Positions 27,766 through 37,134 are shown, numbered from the stretch's first letter. The stretch: 64,000 bases of DNA from JAEINY01 sp942490535 (GCA_942490535.1 CALNXQ010000006.1:171315-235314), one strand, 5' to 3'. The notes: a model not told the origin generated them from the letters alone. Translations and numbers: made by a program.

Positions 27766-29616
27766 ATGAGTAAGTTCACCCAAATAATAATTATAGGATT
27801 ATTGGCTTTTGTTGTGCACCTGAATAGTTTATCTGCTCAAATAAAGCTAAGCCCTGAGAATTGGTGGACGGGTCATGCTTACAATAAGATTGTGGTGATG
27901 GCCCAAGGTCAACAAATTGGTGCGAACACCGCAAGTATTAAATACCCGGGCGTTACATTAGTGCGTACCATCCCGGGCGAAAGTCCCAATTACCTGTTTC
28001 TGGAATTGGAGATTTCCCCATCGGCCCAACCCGGCGCTGTACCCATTCATTTCAATACAGGCTCCCGATCCGGCACCACAATTAATTTTTCCCTGGCGAA
28101 GAAAAATTCTGTCTATTCCCCCAAAGGTTTGAATCAGGCCGATGCCATTTATGAGATTGCACCCGATCGATTCAGTGATGGAAATCCCGATATCAATAAC
28201 CTGCGTCACTATTATGAGCGCACCGACCGGTTGAATCCGGCCGGCGTCCATGGGGGTGATTTAGCCGGCATCAAAAATCATCTGGATTACATCCAGGAAC
28301 TGGGCTTTACCACCCTTCATTTATTGCCGGTAGCCGAAAGTAACCAAATGATCTCCTCCTATCACCGCATGGGGGCGACTGATTTCTATCGCATCGATGA
28401 GCGTCTGGGCTCCACCAATGATTACAAATCCTTGATTGACCAATGCCATCAAAAAAACATGAAGGTCGTTCAATCCATGGTTTTACATCAGGTGGGCAAG
28501 CAACATCCGCTTTTCAAAGAAGCACCCTTTGCCAATTGGTTTTATCCCCCCCGCACCGATTATGTGGAAGAACTGGATTACACCTCACTGACCGATCGCT
28601 ATGCCACCCCATCTGATTTCAATTCAGCCATCGAGCAATGGGAGGAAATGGATCTGCCGGTGTTGAATCAAACCAATGAATGGCTGGCCCGATACCTCAT
28701 CCAACACACCATCTGGTGGGTGGAAACCTACGCTCTGGATGGCATCCAGCTGGAAAAAACACCCCGTAACCACCCCTCTTTCATCCGGAAGTGGCTGGCC
28801 GCCCTGCATGCCACCTATCCGCACCTGGCCATCCTGACCGATGTACCCACTGCATCCAGTGCCAATGCGGCCTACTGGCAAAACCTGATGGCTCCGGAAA
28901 ACAACAAGGCCATCCATCAAATTCATAGCAACGATTATTCCTTAGCCTATAAAACCGCTGATGCGTTCTCGACTTTCAGAGAAGCCAATGAGGGCATGTT
29001 GGATCTCTACAATACCCTGGCAGCCGATTACACCTATCAGAATCCGAAAAATAACATTGTCTTTATTGATAATCATCAGTTGACACGCGCCTATACCAAT
29101 GCCGACAAGGAGTTGAACCAACTCAAGATGATGATGGGCTTTATCATGACCACGCGGGGAATTCCCAGTATGCTTTATGGCACCGAACTGCTATTGGATG
29201 GCAATATCAGTAAAGGCGAAGGATTCGTCCGCAAAGACTTTCCAGGTGGCTGGGCCGGCGACCTACAAAATGGGTTTACACAAAAAGGTTTAAGTGCTGC
29301 ACAAAAAGAATTCTCCACCTTCATTAAGCGCCTGGTGTCCTGGCGAAAAACGGCAGCCATTCTGAACACCGGCGAGTTCAAACACTACAAGCCCGCTGAC
29401 GGGATTTATGTGTATGGCAAGACGGGTGAAAAAAATGGAGTAATGGTGATCATCAATAATTCGGACGCCAATAAATGGCGATTGGACCTTTCCAAATACC
29501 AGGATATGCTGAAACACTTCACGTCGGCAACGGACATCCTCACCGGCAATACCTTTGACGATCTGGATGATTTGCTGGTATTGCCCAAGTCTATCCTGAT
29601 ATTCGACTTAAAATAG
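27766..29616 (+). CDS. Secreted GH13 homologue lacking all catalytic residues
   Basis: This 616-residue protein is a full-length paralogue of the neopullulanase at 23343: signal peptide (MSKFTQIIIIGLLAFVVHLNSLSAQ), the same Ig-like N-domain (NWWTGHAYNKIVVMAQG), the same barrel landmarks (VHGGDLAGIKNHLDYIQELGFT, DFYRIDERLGS) and the same C-domain. The four catalytic regions are all changed: MDMVFNH becomes QSMVLHQ, GIRMD becomes GIQLE (Glu330), VGEAW becomes LTDVP (Asp359), ENHD becomes DNHQ (Gln438). It should not hydrolyse glycosides by the GH13 mechanism. The frame is intact with no stops, so it looks maintained, perhaps as a glucan-binding or partner subunit. I start it at 27766 because of the signal peptide; an upstream in-frame ATG overlaps the terminator. 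Confidence 0.9.
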   Translation: MSKFTQIIIIGLLAFVVHLNSLSAQIKLSPENWWTGHAYNKIVVMAQGQQIGANTASIKYPGVTLVRTIPGESPNYLFLELEISPSAQPGAVPIHFNTGSRSGTTINFSLAKKNSVYSPKGLNQADAIYEIAPDRFSDGNPDINNLRHYYERTDRLNPAGVHGGDLAGIKNHLDYIQELGFTTLHLLPVAESNQMISSYHRMGATDFYRIDERLGSTNDYKSLIDQCHQKNMKVVQSMVLHQVGKQHPLFKEAPFANWFYPPRTDYVEELDYTSLTDRYATPSDFNSAIEQWEEMDLPVLNQTNEWLARYLIQHTIWWVETYALDGIQLEKTPRNHPSFIRKWLAALHATYPHLAILTDVPTASSANAAYWQNLMAPENNKAIHQIHSNDYSLAYKTADAFSTFREANEGMLDLYNTLAADYTYQNPKNNIVFIDNHQLTRAYTNADKELNQLKMMMGFIMTTRGIPSMLYGTELLLDGNISKGEGFVRKDFPGGWAGDLQNGFTQKGLSAAQKEFSTFIKRLVSWRKTAAILNTGEFKHYKPADGIYVYGKTGEKNGVMVIINNSDANKWRLDLSKYQDMLKHFTSATDILTGNTFDDLDDLLVLPKSILIFDLK

Positions 29617-30175
29617 CCCCGTTAAACGGATAAGTGAACAGTGGAATATAACAGGGACCGCTTTGATCCAATTGACTTTCAAAAAACGTGACTCCTTCCA
29701 GAACCTGCTCCTCAAACACGGTATGGGAAAAATGTTCCAATACCTGAGCTAACCGTTCCGGTTGAGGGGGATATTTCAGGCGGCCCAAAGTCAAATGCGG
29801 CTTAAACGTGCGCAACTCGGTGGGCTGCCCGTGTTGATTCATGATTTTCACTACCGCCTGTTGAAGTACAAGCAAGGACGCCCCATATTCCAAATCAGCC
29901 CACAGCACCTTTGCCTTACGCACATTGGGAAAGACACCTAGCCGGGCGATTCGAATTTCCTGCCGGGGAAAATTGGGAATCAGGGTACCTAATGCTTCAT
30001 TCAGATCAGCAATTAACTGATCGGAGGATTTACCGATGAAATGAAGGGTGATGTGAAAGCGCTCCGGTGGAATCCAATTGATTTTTTCGCGGGCCAGGCG
30101 CTGCCGGATATCCACCAGTTGAGTTAAAAATCCCTCTCCTGCTTCTATTTTTATGCCTATGAATGTACGCTTCAT
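29591..30175 (-). CDS. thpR: RNA 2',3'-cyclic phosphodiesterase (2'-5' RNA ligase family)
   Basis: A 194-residue 2H phosphoesterase. The two signature motifs are HITLHFIG and HLTLGRL, which supply the two catalytic histidines; the N-terminal KRTFIGIKI strand is also typical. The enzyme opens 2',3'-cyclic phosphates on RNA ends in vitro and its physiological role is poorly defined. Its 3' end overlaps the convergent GH13 paralogue by 26 bp. It appears to be a single gene unrelated to the glucan locus. Confidence 0.93.
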   Translation of the reverse strand: MKRTFIGIKIEAGEGFLTQLVDIRQRLAREKINWIPPERFHITLHFIGKSSDQLIADLNEALGTLIPNFPRQEIRIARLGVFPNVRKAKVLWADLEYGASLLVLQQAVVKIMNQHGQPTELRTFKPHLTLGRLKYPPQPERLAQVLEHFSHTVFEEQVLEGVTFFESQLDQSGPCYIPLFTYPFNGAILSRISG

Positions 30176-30436
30176 GGTATAGTGGTTGGATTGTTGAACT
30201 GCCCACGATTCAGCTCATGACTACGTCAAAACTTTCATAGTCACCCGCTGAATTAAACACACAAAGTAATCCTTCTGTCCCTTGCGACCCATTCTCATGG
30301 AACGTGGAAGATGATAAAATAGCCTCCCTCGTAACCGTTCTCCTGAACCTTTTATCAGTTTCCCTCTTTGGTCTTCCCGTTTCATGCTTCCTGAAAATGT
30401 CGTATTTTAGAGCTTCAAAACAGTAAATTTACAGAT

Positions 30437-31093
30437 ATGTCAACACAAAAGAAAGTAGCCGTCATATTATCCGGATGTGGTGTTTTTGATGGTGCAGAGA
30501 TTCATGAATCCGTCTTTACCCTGTGGGCCATAGCCAAATCAGGAGCCAGCTATACCATTTTCGCGCCGGATGTGAATCAACACCATGTGATTAACCACCT
30601 GAATGGTGAGCAGATGAAAGAAACCCGCAACGTATTGGTGGAAGCAGCACGCATTGCACGTGGAGATATTAAACCCTTAAGCGCCTATAAAGCTGCAGAC
30701 TTCGATGCCTTACTTTTACCGGGTGGCTTTGGGGCTGCCAAAAACCTCAGTTCATTGGCCTTTGAGGGCCCGGATTGCACCGTGAATGCAGAAGTGGAAC
30801 AAGCACTTAAAACGACCCACGCCGCTAAAAAACCCATCGGTGCCTTGTGTATTACCCCGGCCGTGGTGGCCAAAGTATTAGCGCCTGTGGTAGTTACCAT
30901 TGGACAAGATGCCGGCACCATCCAGGCCATTGAAAAAATGGGGGCTACACACACTCCAACCACACATGGTGAAGTGGTGATTGATGCACTCAATAAAATT
31001 GCCACGACTCCTTGTTACATGTTGGATGCGACCATTGATCAGATTGCCATGGGAGCCGAAAATGTGGTGAAAGCAACTTTGAACATGGCGTAA
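30437..31093 (+). CDS. elbB: ElbB-type DJ-1/PfpI family glyoxalase
   Basis: A 218-residue member of the DJ-1/PfpI superfamily. The start GCGVFDGAEIHESV, the middle LLPGGFGAAKNLSSLAFEG and the nucleophilic-elbow region GALCITPAVVAKV match ElbB, called an isoprenoid biosynthesis glyoxalase for its effect on lycopene yield in E. coli; weak glyoxalase III activity has been attributed to the family. The cysteine in LCITP is the presumed nucleophile. It is flanked by long gaps on both sides and looks monocistronic. Confidence 0.93.
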   Translation: MSTQKKVAVILSGCGVFDGAEIHESVFTLWAIAKSGASYTIFAPDVNQHHVINHLNGEQMKETRNVLVEAARIARGDIKPLSAYKAADFDALLLPGGFGAAKNLSSLAFEGPDCTVNAEVEQALKTTHAAKKPIGALCITPAVVAKVLAPVVVTIGQDAGTIQAIEKMGATHTPTTHGEVVIDALNKIATTPCYMLDATIDQIAMGAENVVKATLNMA

Positions 31094-31647
31094 TTAGTTA
31101 CGGTGATTTCGACTCCTGATCGGGGTGCCGGCAAACTGTCGCTTAGTTACATTACATCCAGACACACCTGTTACCACTTTCGGAGCTTCCAGCCTCCGAA
31201 AGGGTAAAATGGATAGACACGTGTTACATCGTCCTTCAGCTAAAAAAGAGAAATGCACTTACTAATACCAAACACGGTACTTCCCATTAACTAAAGCTCA
31301 CTTTTTTAAAGGACTGTCAGGCATTTGTACCCGCCAGTGGTGCAAAAAGGGCGGATCTTCTCGCACTTTTCGAGAACCGTCTGCCATTTTACGAAAGCAT
31401 CCTCAAACTAAACGAGAAACTACTAACGTAAAGCCAGCCATCAGCTCGCTCCATGCCAAATGATTCTCACAAAAAGACCGACATTTCTCGTCGTGAGCTC
31501 AACCGTTCTCAAAAAAATACGGAACAACGCGTAAAAAAGGGAGGAAAACGAATAAAAACAGAAGGTAAGCGGATCTTTGACAGAGAAATTTGAATACTAT
31601 TCTCCTACGATCCTTGCTGCTCACCCGCATCATCGCTATAAAAACAA
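31094..31647. other. 554-bp intergenic region with hairpin and weakly phased TTCTCG words
   Basis: No credible gene is seen. A 9-bp perfect stem (CTTTCGGAG with CTCCGAAAG, 31177-31202) follows elbB but has no T-run. Further on, TTCTC occurs at 31464, 31485 and 31506 and its complement form CGAGAA or CGAAAG at 31371, 31392 and 31413, both in 21-bp steps. A short minus-strand reading frame here (31499-31684) covers the glnN terminator and is not believed. Confidence 0.6.
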
Positions 31648-31672
31648 AAGCCGCCCGGGTCAGGGGCGGCTT
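31648..31672 (-). terminator. Intrinsic terminator of glnN
   Basis: A 9-bp GC-rich stem (AAGCCGCCC with GGGCGGCTT, 7-base loop) lies 36 bp past the glnN stop and continues on the minus strand as TTTTGTTTTT. Confidence 0.88.
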
Positions 31673-31708
31673 GATACAAATCAACGGTTTTACCCAAGGG
31701 TAAAAGTA

Positions 31709-33898
31709 CTATCTGAAGAACAACAACTCTCTGTATTTTGGTAACGGCCACATTTCGTTATCCACAATCAACTCCAGCTTATCAATGTGCTTGCGCACCT
31801 CTTCCAAATAGGGACGCACTTCCTTATCATAGGCATAGGCTTTTTCTGTCTCCCCTTCAATGACATTACACTTTTTACGTGCTTCAATCATCTTACCCAC
31901 TTCCAATTTGATGGACGACACATGATAAGATAAGGTTTTAATCAACTCTTTACGAGCACCGGCTAACTCTTCAAATTCTTCCGCGCTAAAAATATCACGC
32001 AGTCCCTGTACGTTCTGAACAAGCAATGTTTGGTAAGCCACTGCAGTTGGAACGATGTGGTTGATGGCTAAATCGCCCAATACACGTGCTTCGATCTGGA
32101 TTTTCTTAGTAAATTTCTCCATCTCTACTTCCACCCGTGCATGCAGCTCTTTCTCCGTCATGACACCTGTAGAAATCAATGTTTTCTTGGACTGAGGATC
32201 CAAATATTTTGAAATGGATTCGGGCACACACGTGATGTTGGTCAATCCACGTTTGGCCGCTTCCACTTTCCAGCCATCTGAATACCCATCGCCATCAAAA
32301 CGAATGGCTTCCGATTCCAAAATCAGTTTTTTGATGATTTGGAAGATGGCTTCATCCTTCTTCACCCCATTCTCAATCAAGGCATCCACATCTACCTTAA
32401 ACTCTTCCAACTGAACCGCCATGGCCGCATTCAAGGCCGTCATAGCCGCTGCACAGTTAGCGGTTGAACCTACTGCACGGAACTCAAAACGGTTACCCGT
32501 AAAGGCAAATGGTGAAGTCCGGTTACGATCGGTGTTATCTAAAATAATCTCTGGAATACGACCAATACCCAATTTAAGCGCCGTTTTCTCCTCCGGCGAC
32601 ATTTTCTGGTCGGTTACCCGTTCGGCCAAATTATCCAGCATACCAGTAATTTGCGACCCGCAGAACACCGATACGATAGCCGGTGGTGCTTCGTTAGCTC
32701 CCAAACGGTGACTATTGGAGGCATTCAGAATAGCGGCACGCAACAAATCCTGATTTTTATAGACGGCAGCTACCGCATTCATCAGGAAGGTTAAAAACTG
32801 AAGATTGCCTTTTGGATTTTTACCCGGACCTAATAAATTAACGCCCGTATCGGTTTGTAGCGACCAGTTATTGTGCTTCCCGGAACCATTGATACCTGCA
32901 AATGGTTTTTCGTGGAACAGCACTTCAAACTTGTGGTGATGTGCCACCCGCTTCATGATGTCCATCAACAACTGGTTGTGGTCATTGGCCAGGTTAGCTT
33001 CTTCAAAGATAGGCGCCAACTCAAACTGATTAGGCGCTACCTCATTGTGACGCGTCTTCACCGGAATACCCAATCGGTGACACTCAATTTCCAATTCAAT
33101 CATGAATTGAGTAACCCGTTCCGGAATGGATCCGAAATAGTGGTCATCCAATTGCTGATCTTTGGAGGAGCTATGGCCCATCAAAGTCCGACCCGTGAGC
33201 ATCAAATCAGGGCGTGCCTGAAACAAAGCCTGATCCACTAAAAAGTACTCTTGCTCCCATCCCAGGTTGGCATGTACTTTTTTAACCTCTTTATCAAAAT
33301 ACTGACAAACGCCCACAGCAGCCTGATCCACGGCAGCTAACGCTTTCAATAATGGTGTTTTATAATCAAGGGCCTCACCAGTATAGGAAATAAAGATGGT
33401 GGGCACACATAAAGTCGTTCCCACAATAAAAGCAGGTGATGACACATCCCAGGCGGTGTATCCACGTGCCTCAAATGTTTGGCGAATGCCTCCTGAAGGG
33501 AAAGATGATGCATCCGGCTCTTGCTGAGCTAACAGTTTTCCAGAGAACGCTTCAATCATATTACCGTTTTCTCCAAAATCGATGAAACCATCATGTTTCT
33601 CAGCTGTAGCATCTGTTAAAGGTTGGAACCAGTGTGTGTAGTGAGTGGCACCATGCTCAATGGCCCAGGCTTTCATACCGGCTGCCACATTATCGGCCAT
33701 CTTACGATCGATGGGCTCACCTTTTTCATTGGCTAACTTTACGGCATGATAGGCATCACGGGATAGGTATTTAGCCATTGCGGGTTTACCAAAAACCAAT
33801 TCGCCGAAGTAATCGGTTGCCATTTTTCCGGGGAACACGACTTCCTTCGGTGTTCTGTTCATCAACTCTCCAAGAGCTTGAAATCTTAATTTCGCCAT
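31709..33898 (-). CDS. glnN: Glutamine synthetase type III
   Basis: The enzyme joins ammonium to glutamate using ATP. At 729 residues it has the size of the GSIII (GlnN) class common in Bacteroidota, much longer than GSI. It carries the GSIII signature near the N-terminus (NRTPKEVVFPGK), the substrate-binding segment GINGSGKHNNWSL, the NRTSPFAFTGNRFEFR block and the C-terminal helical extension. It is monocistronic with its own terminator. A -7 box and a GGGGTGTTT inverted repeat lie upstream and may mediate nitrogen control. Confidence 0.97.
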   Translation of the reverse strand: MAKLRFQALGELMNRTPKEVVFPGKMATDYFGELVFGKPAMAKYLSRDAYHAVKLANEKGEPIDRKMADNVAAGMKAWAIEHGATHYTHWFQPLTDATAEKHDGFIDFGENGNMIEAFSGKLLAQQEPDASSFPSGGIRQTFEARGYTAWDVSSPAFIVGTTLCVPTIFISYTGEALDYKTPLLKALAAVDQAAVGVCQYFDKEVKKVHANLGWEQEYFLVDQALFQARPDLMLTGRTLMGHSSSKDQQLDDHYFGSIPERVTQFMIELEIECHRLGIPVKTRHNEVAPNQFELAPIFEEANLANDHNQLLMDIMKRVAHHHKFEVLFHEKPFAGINGSGKHNNWSLQTDTGVNLLGPGKNPKGNLQFLTFLMNAVAAVYKNQDLLRAAILNASNSHRLGANEAPPAIVSVFCGSQITGMLDNLAERVTDQKMSPEEKTALKLGIGRIPEIILDNTDRNRTSPFAFTGNRFEFRAVGSTANCAAAMTALNAAMAVQLEEFKVDVDALIENGVKKDEAIFQIIKKLILESEAIRFDGDGYSDGWKVEAAKRGLTNITCVPESISKYLDPQSKKTLISTGVMTEKELHARVEVEMEKFTKKIQIEARVLGDLAINHIVPTAVAYQTLLVQNVQGLRDIFSAEEFEELAGARKELIKTLSYHVSSIKLEVGKMIEARKKCNVIEGETEKAYAYDKEVRPYLEEVRKHIDKLELIVDNEMWPLPKYRELLFFR

Positions 33899-33930
33899 AG
33901 TATTGTCTTTAATATTTGAGTTAGCAGTGA

Positions 33931-34066
33931 CAAAAATAGACTATTTTTTAAAACAACCCACATATCACAGGGGTGTTTTTGATTAATTCCAAATATTTTA
34001 TCACAAACACCCCAATATTTAACTACCACTAAAACACCCTAACACTATTCAAACGAAACACACCCT
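33931..34066 (-). promoter_or_regulatory. Predicted glnN promoter with inverted and direct repeats
   Basis: Read on the minus strand, TATTTTTG (33938-33931) fits the -7 consensus; the -33 box is weak. Upstream lies GGGGTGTTT (33970-33978) facing AAACACCCC (34005-34013), 26 bases apart, and further ACACCC words begin at 34034 and 34060, 26-27 bp apart. The symmetry suggests a dimeric regulator site; the regulator is not identified. Confidence 0.45.
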
Positions 34067-34106
34067 AAGAAATACCACCCCTATTAAAAGAAAGTATAAT
34101 TTACAA

Positions 34107-34144
34107 AAAAACCACCTATCCCAAAAAAGAACAGGTGGTTTTTT
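34107..34144 (-). terminator. Intrinsic terminator of the M20 dipeptidase gene
   Basis: An AAAACCACCT/AGGTGGTTTT stem of about ten pairs is flanked by T-runs on both strands. On the minus strand it lies about 55 bp after the dipeptidase stop. Confidence 0.8.
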
Positions 34145-34196
34145 AATAAAACTAATAAAACTTTAACACGCCCTTATGAAATAAGGGATGTTCATA

Positions 34197-35567
34197 TTAT
34201 TTATTCATTTCAGCGAAATACTTGTAGAAATAAGGAATCGATTCAATACCATTATAGAATTGTTCCAATGGGTAGTTTTCATTGGGTGAATGAATGGCAT
34301 CTGCTTCCAAACCAAAGCCCATTAATACCGATTTTACACCTAAAATTTCCTCAAAAGTAGAGATGATTGGAATAGAACCACCACTACGTACAGGCACCGG
34401 CCGTTTTCCAAATACCGTTTCCAATGCTTTATCAGCAGCCTGGTAGGCCGGTAAGTCAATCGGGCAACCATAAGCCTGCCCACCGTGCAAGTGTTTAACT
34501 TTTACTTTCACGCTCTTAGGAGCAATGGATTCAAAGTGCTTACAGAATAATTCTGCCAATTTTTGGTGATCCTGGTCAGGCACCAAACGAGAAGATATTT
34601 TTGCATAAGCCTTTGACGGCAATACGGTTTTAGCACCTTCGCCGGTATAACCTCCCCAGATACCACAAATATCAAAGGATGGACGAATACCAGTGCGCTC
34701 GTTGGTAGTGAATCCTTTTTCACCGGCCAACTCTTCAACATCCAAGGCATTTTTATAGGCCTCTTCACTGAATGGGGCTTTGGCCATCATGGCACGTTCT
34801 TCGTCTGACACTTCAATGACGTCATCGTAGAAACCGGGCATCGTAATGTGTCCATTATCATCCACCATTTCCGTAATCATCTTGGCCAGCACATTAATTG
34901 GATTCGCCACAGCGCCCCCAAACAAACCTGAATGCAGATCACGGTTAGGACCGGTAACTTCCACCTCCCAGTAGCATAAACCACGTAAACCAGTAGTAAT
35001 GGTTGGTACATCAGGTGCAATCATACCGGTATCAGATACCAAGATCACATCTGACTTGAGCAACTCTTTATTATCCGCACAGAATTTAGGCAAACTAGGT
35101 GACCCCACTTCTTCTTCACCTTCTACTAAAAACTTCACATTACATTTCAACTGGTTGGTTTTTACCAGGTATTCAAATGCTTTGGTGTGCATGAAACCCT
35201 GCCCTTTATCATCATCAGCACCACGGGCAAAAATCTTTCCGTCACGTACTTCCGGTTCAAACGGAGGTGATTTCCACAACTCCAAAGGCTCAGCTGGCTG
35301 CACATCATAGTGCGCATAAACTAAAACCGTCGGATAGGAAGGATCCAGAATTTTTTCACCATATAAAACAGGATTTCCCTCTGTCTCCATTATTTCTGCT
35401 TTATCGACACCGCCTTCAAGCAAAAGTTTTTTCCACATTTCGGCACAGCGATACATATCATCTTTATGTTCGGGCTTAGAACTAATGGATGGAATTCGGA
35501 TTAACTCGAACAACTCTTCCAGGAAACGTCCTTTGTTGTCCTCAATGTACTGTTTGAGATCTTGCAT
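34197..35567 (-). CDS. M20-family dipeptidase (zinc aminoacyl peptidase)
   Basis: A 456-residue cytosolic metallopeptidase of the M20 family, close in pattern to CNDP-type dipeptidases. Metal and catalytic motifs are visible: VYAHYDVQPAEPLELW (His and Asp), RGADDDKGQ (bridging Asp) and EGEEEVGS (catalytic Glu followed by a metal Glu); a final His is in DAIHSPNENYP. The inserted dimerisation domain spans about residues 190-360. There is no signal peptide. The exact peptide substrate cannot be assigned. Genes on both sides are separated by terminators, so it is its own transcription unit. Confidence 0.93.
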   Translation of the reverse strand: MQDLKQYIEDNKGRFLEELFELIRIPSISSKPEHKDDMYRCAEMWKKLLLEGGVDKAEIMETEGNPVLYGEKILDPSYPTVLVYAHYDVQPAEPLELWKSPPFEPEVRDGKIFARGADDDKGQGFMHTKAFEYLVKTNQLKCNVKFLVEGEEEVGSPSLPKFCADNKELLKSDVILVSDTGMIAPDVPTITTGLRGLCYWEVEVTGPNRDLHSGLFGGAVANPINVLAKMITEMVDDNGHITMPGFYDDVIEVSDEERAMMAKAPFSEEAYKNALDVEELAGEKGFTTNERTGIRPSFDICGIWGGYTGEGAKTVLPSKAYAKISSRLVPDQDHQKLAELFCKHFESIAPKSVKVKVKHLHGGQAYGCPIDLPAYQAADKALETVFGKRPVPVRSGGSIPIISTFEEILGVKSVLMGFGLEADAIHSPNENYPLEQFYNGIESIPYFYKYFAEMNK

Positions 35568-35797
35568 GATTATTCTATTTTAAGTTACAATTTTTCGATT
35601 ATGATTTTGAAAAATACATATCCCAAGACAGAAAACCAAAGACAAAGCTCATTGTTTGAACATTCAAACTATAATTTGACACATTATTAGCCCCTAAACG
35701 CAATAATACAGCAACAACAGCCTAACATACAATGATTTTTATACCTTATATTTTTTATGCGAAAAGCCATGTTTTTAAACATGACTCATTTTAAACC

Positions 35798-35838
35798 AAA
35801 CAACCGGTAAAACGAGTGATGCGTTTTACCGGTTGTTT
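35798..35838 (-). terminator. Long hairpin terminator of yebC
   Basis: A perfect 17-bp stem (AAACAACCGGTAAAACG with its complement, 7-base loop) lies 22 bp past the yebC stop. The ends are A/T-rich, giving GTTTGGTTT after the stem on the minus strand. Confidence 0.8.
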
Positions 35839-35859
35839 CTGTTGTTGTATTTGATCAGG

Positions 35860-36570
35860 TTACTTTATATTATTAAAGACACCTGTCACATCCTCATCCT
35901 CCTCAAATTTACCCAGGAGTTTATCAATGTCAACCATTTGCTCCTCGGTCAATTCTTTTGTATCCTGAGGAATCCGCTCAAACTCGGCTTTTTCAATTTC
36001 AAAACCATTGTCCTCCAGGTATTTTTGGATTGGCCCAAAAGCTTCGAATTCACCATAAATCATGATGGAACCTTCGTCTTCAAAAATTTCCTGTACGCCG
36101 GATTCGATCAGTTCCAATTCCAATTCCTCCAGATCAATGCCTTCTTTCATGACCACTTTGAAATTACATTTGTGTTCAAACATATAGTCCACACATCCTG
36201 ATGTTCCTAATGATCCACCACACTTATTAAAGTAGCTGCGCACATTGGCAACCGTACGAACCGGATTATCCGTAGCCGTTTCAACCATAAAAGCCGTTCC
36301 ATATGGTCCATATCCCTCGTAAACTATCTCTTTATAATCCGCCTGATCTTTACTGCTGGCTTTTTTGATGGCGCGCTCCACAGTGTCTTTTGGCATGTTA
36401 GCTGCCTTGGCATTCTGCATCAGCACCCGCAACCGTGAATTACTATGCGGGTCAGGACCAGCGTCTTTAACAGCGATAGTAATTTGCTTTCCAAGCTTAG
36501 TAAATGTTTTGGCCATGGTTCCCCAGCGTTTCAGCTTTGTGGCCTTACGATATTCAAATGCGCGTCCCAT
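35860..36570 (-). CDS. YebC/PmpR (TACO1) family regulatory protein
   Basis: A 236-residue cytoplasmic protein of the YebC/TACO1 family. The N-terminal block GRAFEYRKATKLKRWGTMAKTFTKLGKQI, the NSRLRVLMQNAKAANMPKDTVERAIKKA helix region and the acidic C-terminus are characteristic. Family members have been described as DNA-binding regulators and, in recent work, as factors that help ribosomes through proline stretches. The CAAATTTA at 36601-36608 reads as a -7 box (TAAATTTG) on the minus strand, about 30 bp upstream of the start. Single-gene unit with a strong hairpin terminator. Confidence 0.95.
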   Translation of the reverse strand: MGRAFEYRKATKLKRWGTMAKTFTKLGKQITIAVKDAGPDPHSNSRLRVLMQNAKAANMPKDTVERAIKKASSKDQADYKEIVYEGYGPYGTAFMVETATDNPVRTVANVRSYFNKCGGSLGTSGCVDYMFEHKCNFKVVMKEGIDLEELELELIESGVQEIFEDEGSIMIYGEFEAFGPIQKYLEDNGFEIEKAEFERIPQDTKELTEEQMVDIDKLLGKFEEDEDVTGVFNNIK

Positions 36571-36693
36571 GTTTTAAATCTATAAATTGTTCAAGAACTG
36601 CAAATTTATATTGATTTTTGAAAAAATGGATATGGACTTGCTTTTTTTTGTAAGCAGACCTAAATTATCTCGACCAACTCTAAAAATGGGATC

Positions 36694-37134
36694 ATGAGAA
36701 AAGTACATTTACTATTTTTAGCCCTCCTATTCAGTGTGATTCAAACTAATTGGAGTCAAAATATAAGCACAGGTGTGAACTACTTTGCAGGCACCTTGCC
36801 GAAAGCTCTGGAAGCTGCCAAAGCACAAGACAAACCCCTCTTAATAAAAGCGTATACCGACTGGTGTGGCTACTGCAAATTATTGGATCGAAAAACACTC
36901 TCTGACGATGAAGTGGCCACATATTTGAATACACACTTCATCATTTTACGCGTTAATATGGAACGGGCCGATGGTCCTGAAATAGCACGTAACTATCGCA
37001 TCAAAGGATTCCCAACAATGATTGTATTATCGCCGTCAGGCAAGGAACTGGATCGCTTCATTGGATATCGGGATGCGGCCACTTTAAAACCGGAATTGGA
37101 AAAAACCATTCAGACGTTAAAAAACAAAAACTAA
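36694..37134 (+). CDS. Secreted thioredoxin-like protein (CGYC)
   Basis: A 146-residue protein with a signal peptide (MRKVHLLFLALLFSVIQTNWSQ) and a thioredoxin fold of the DUF255/thioredoxin_7 type. The active-site motif is WCGYC (Cys58 and Cys61) and the cis-proline is in IKGFPTMIV. It probably reduces or exchanges disulfides in the periplasm or acts in a chaperone-like role. The partner is unknown. It stands alone between yebC (divergent) and the carbonic anhydrase gene 118 bp downstream. Confidence 0.9.
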   Translation: MRKVHLLFLALLFSVIQTNWSQNISTGVNYFAGTLPKALEAAKAQDKPLLIKAYTDWCGYCKLLDRKTLSDDEVATYLNTHFIILRVNMERADGPEIARNYRIKGFPTMIVLSPSGKELDRFIGYRDAATLKPELEKTIQTLKNKN

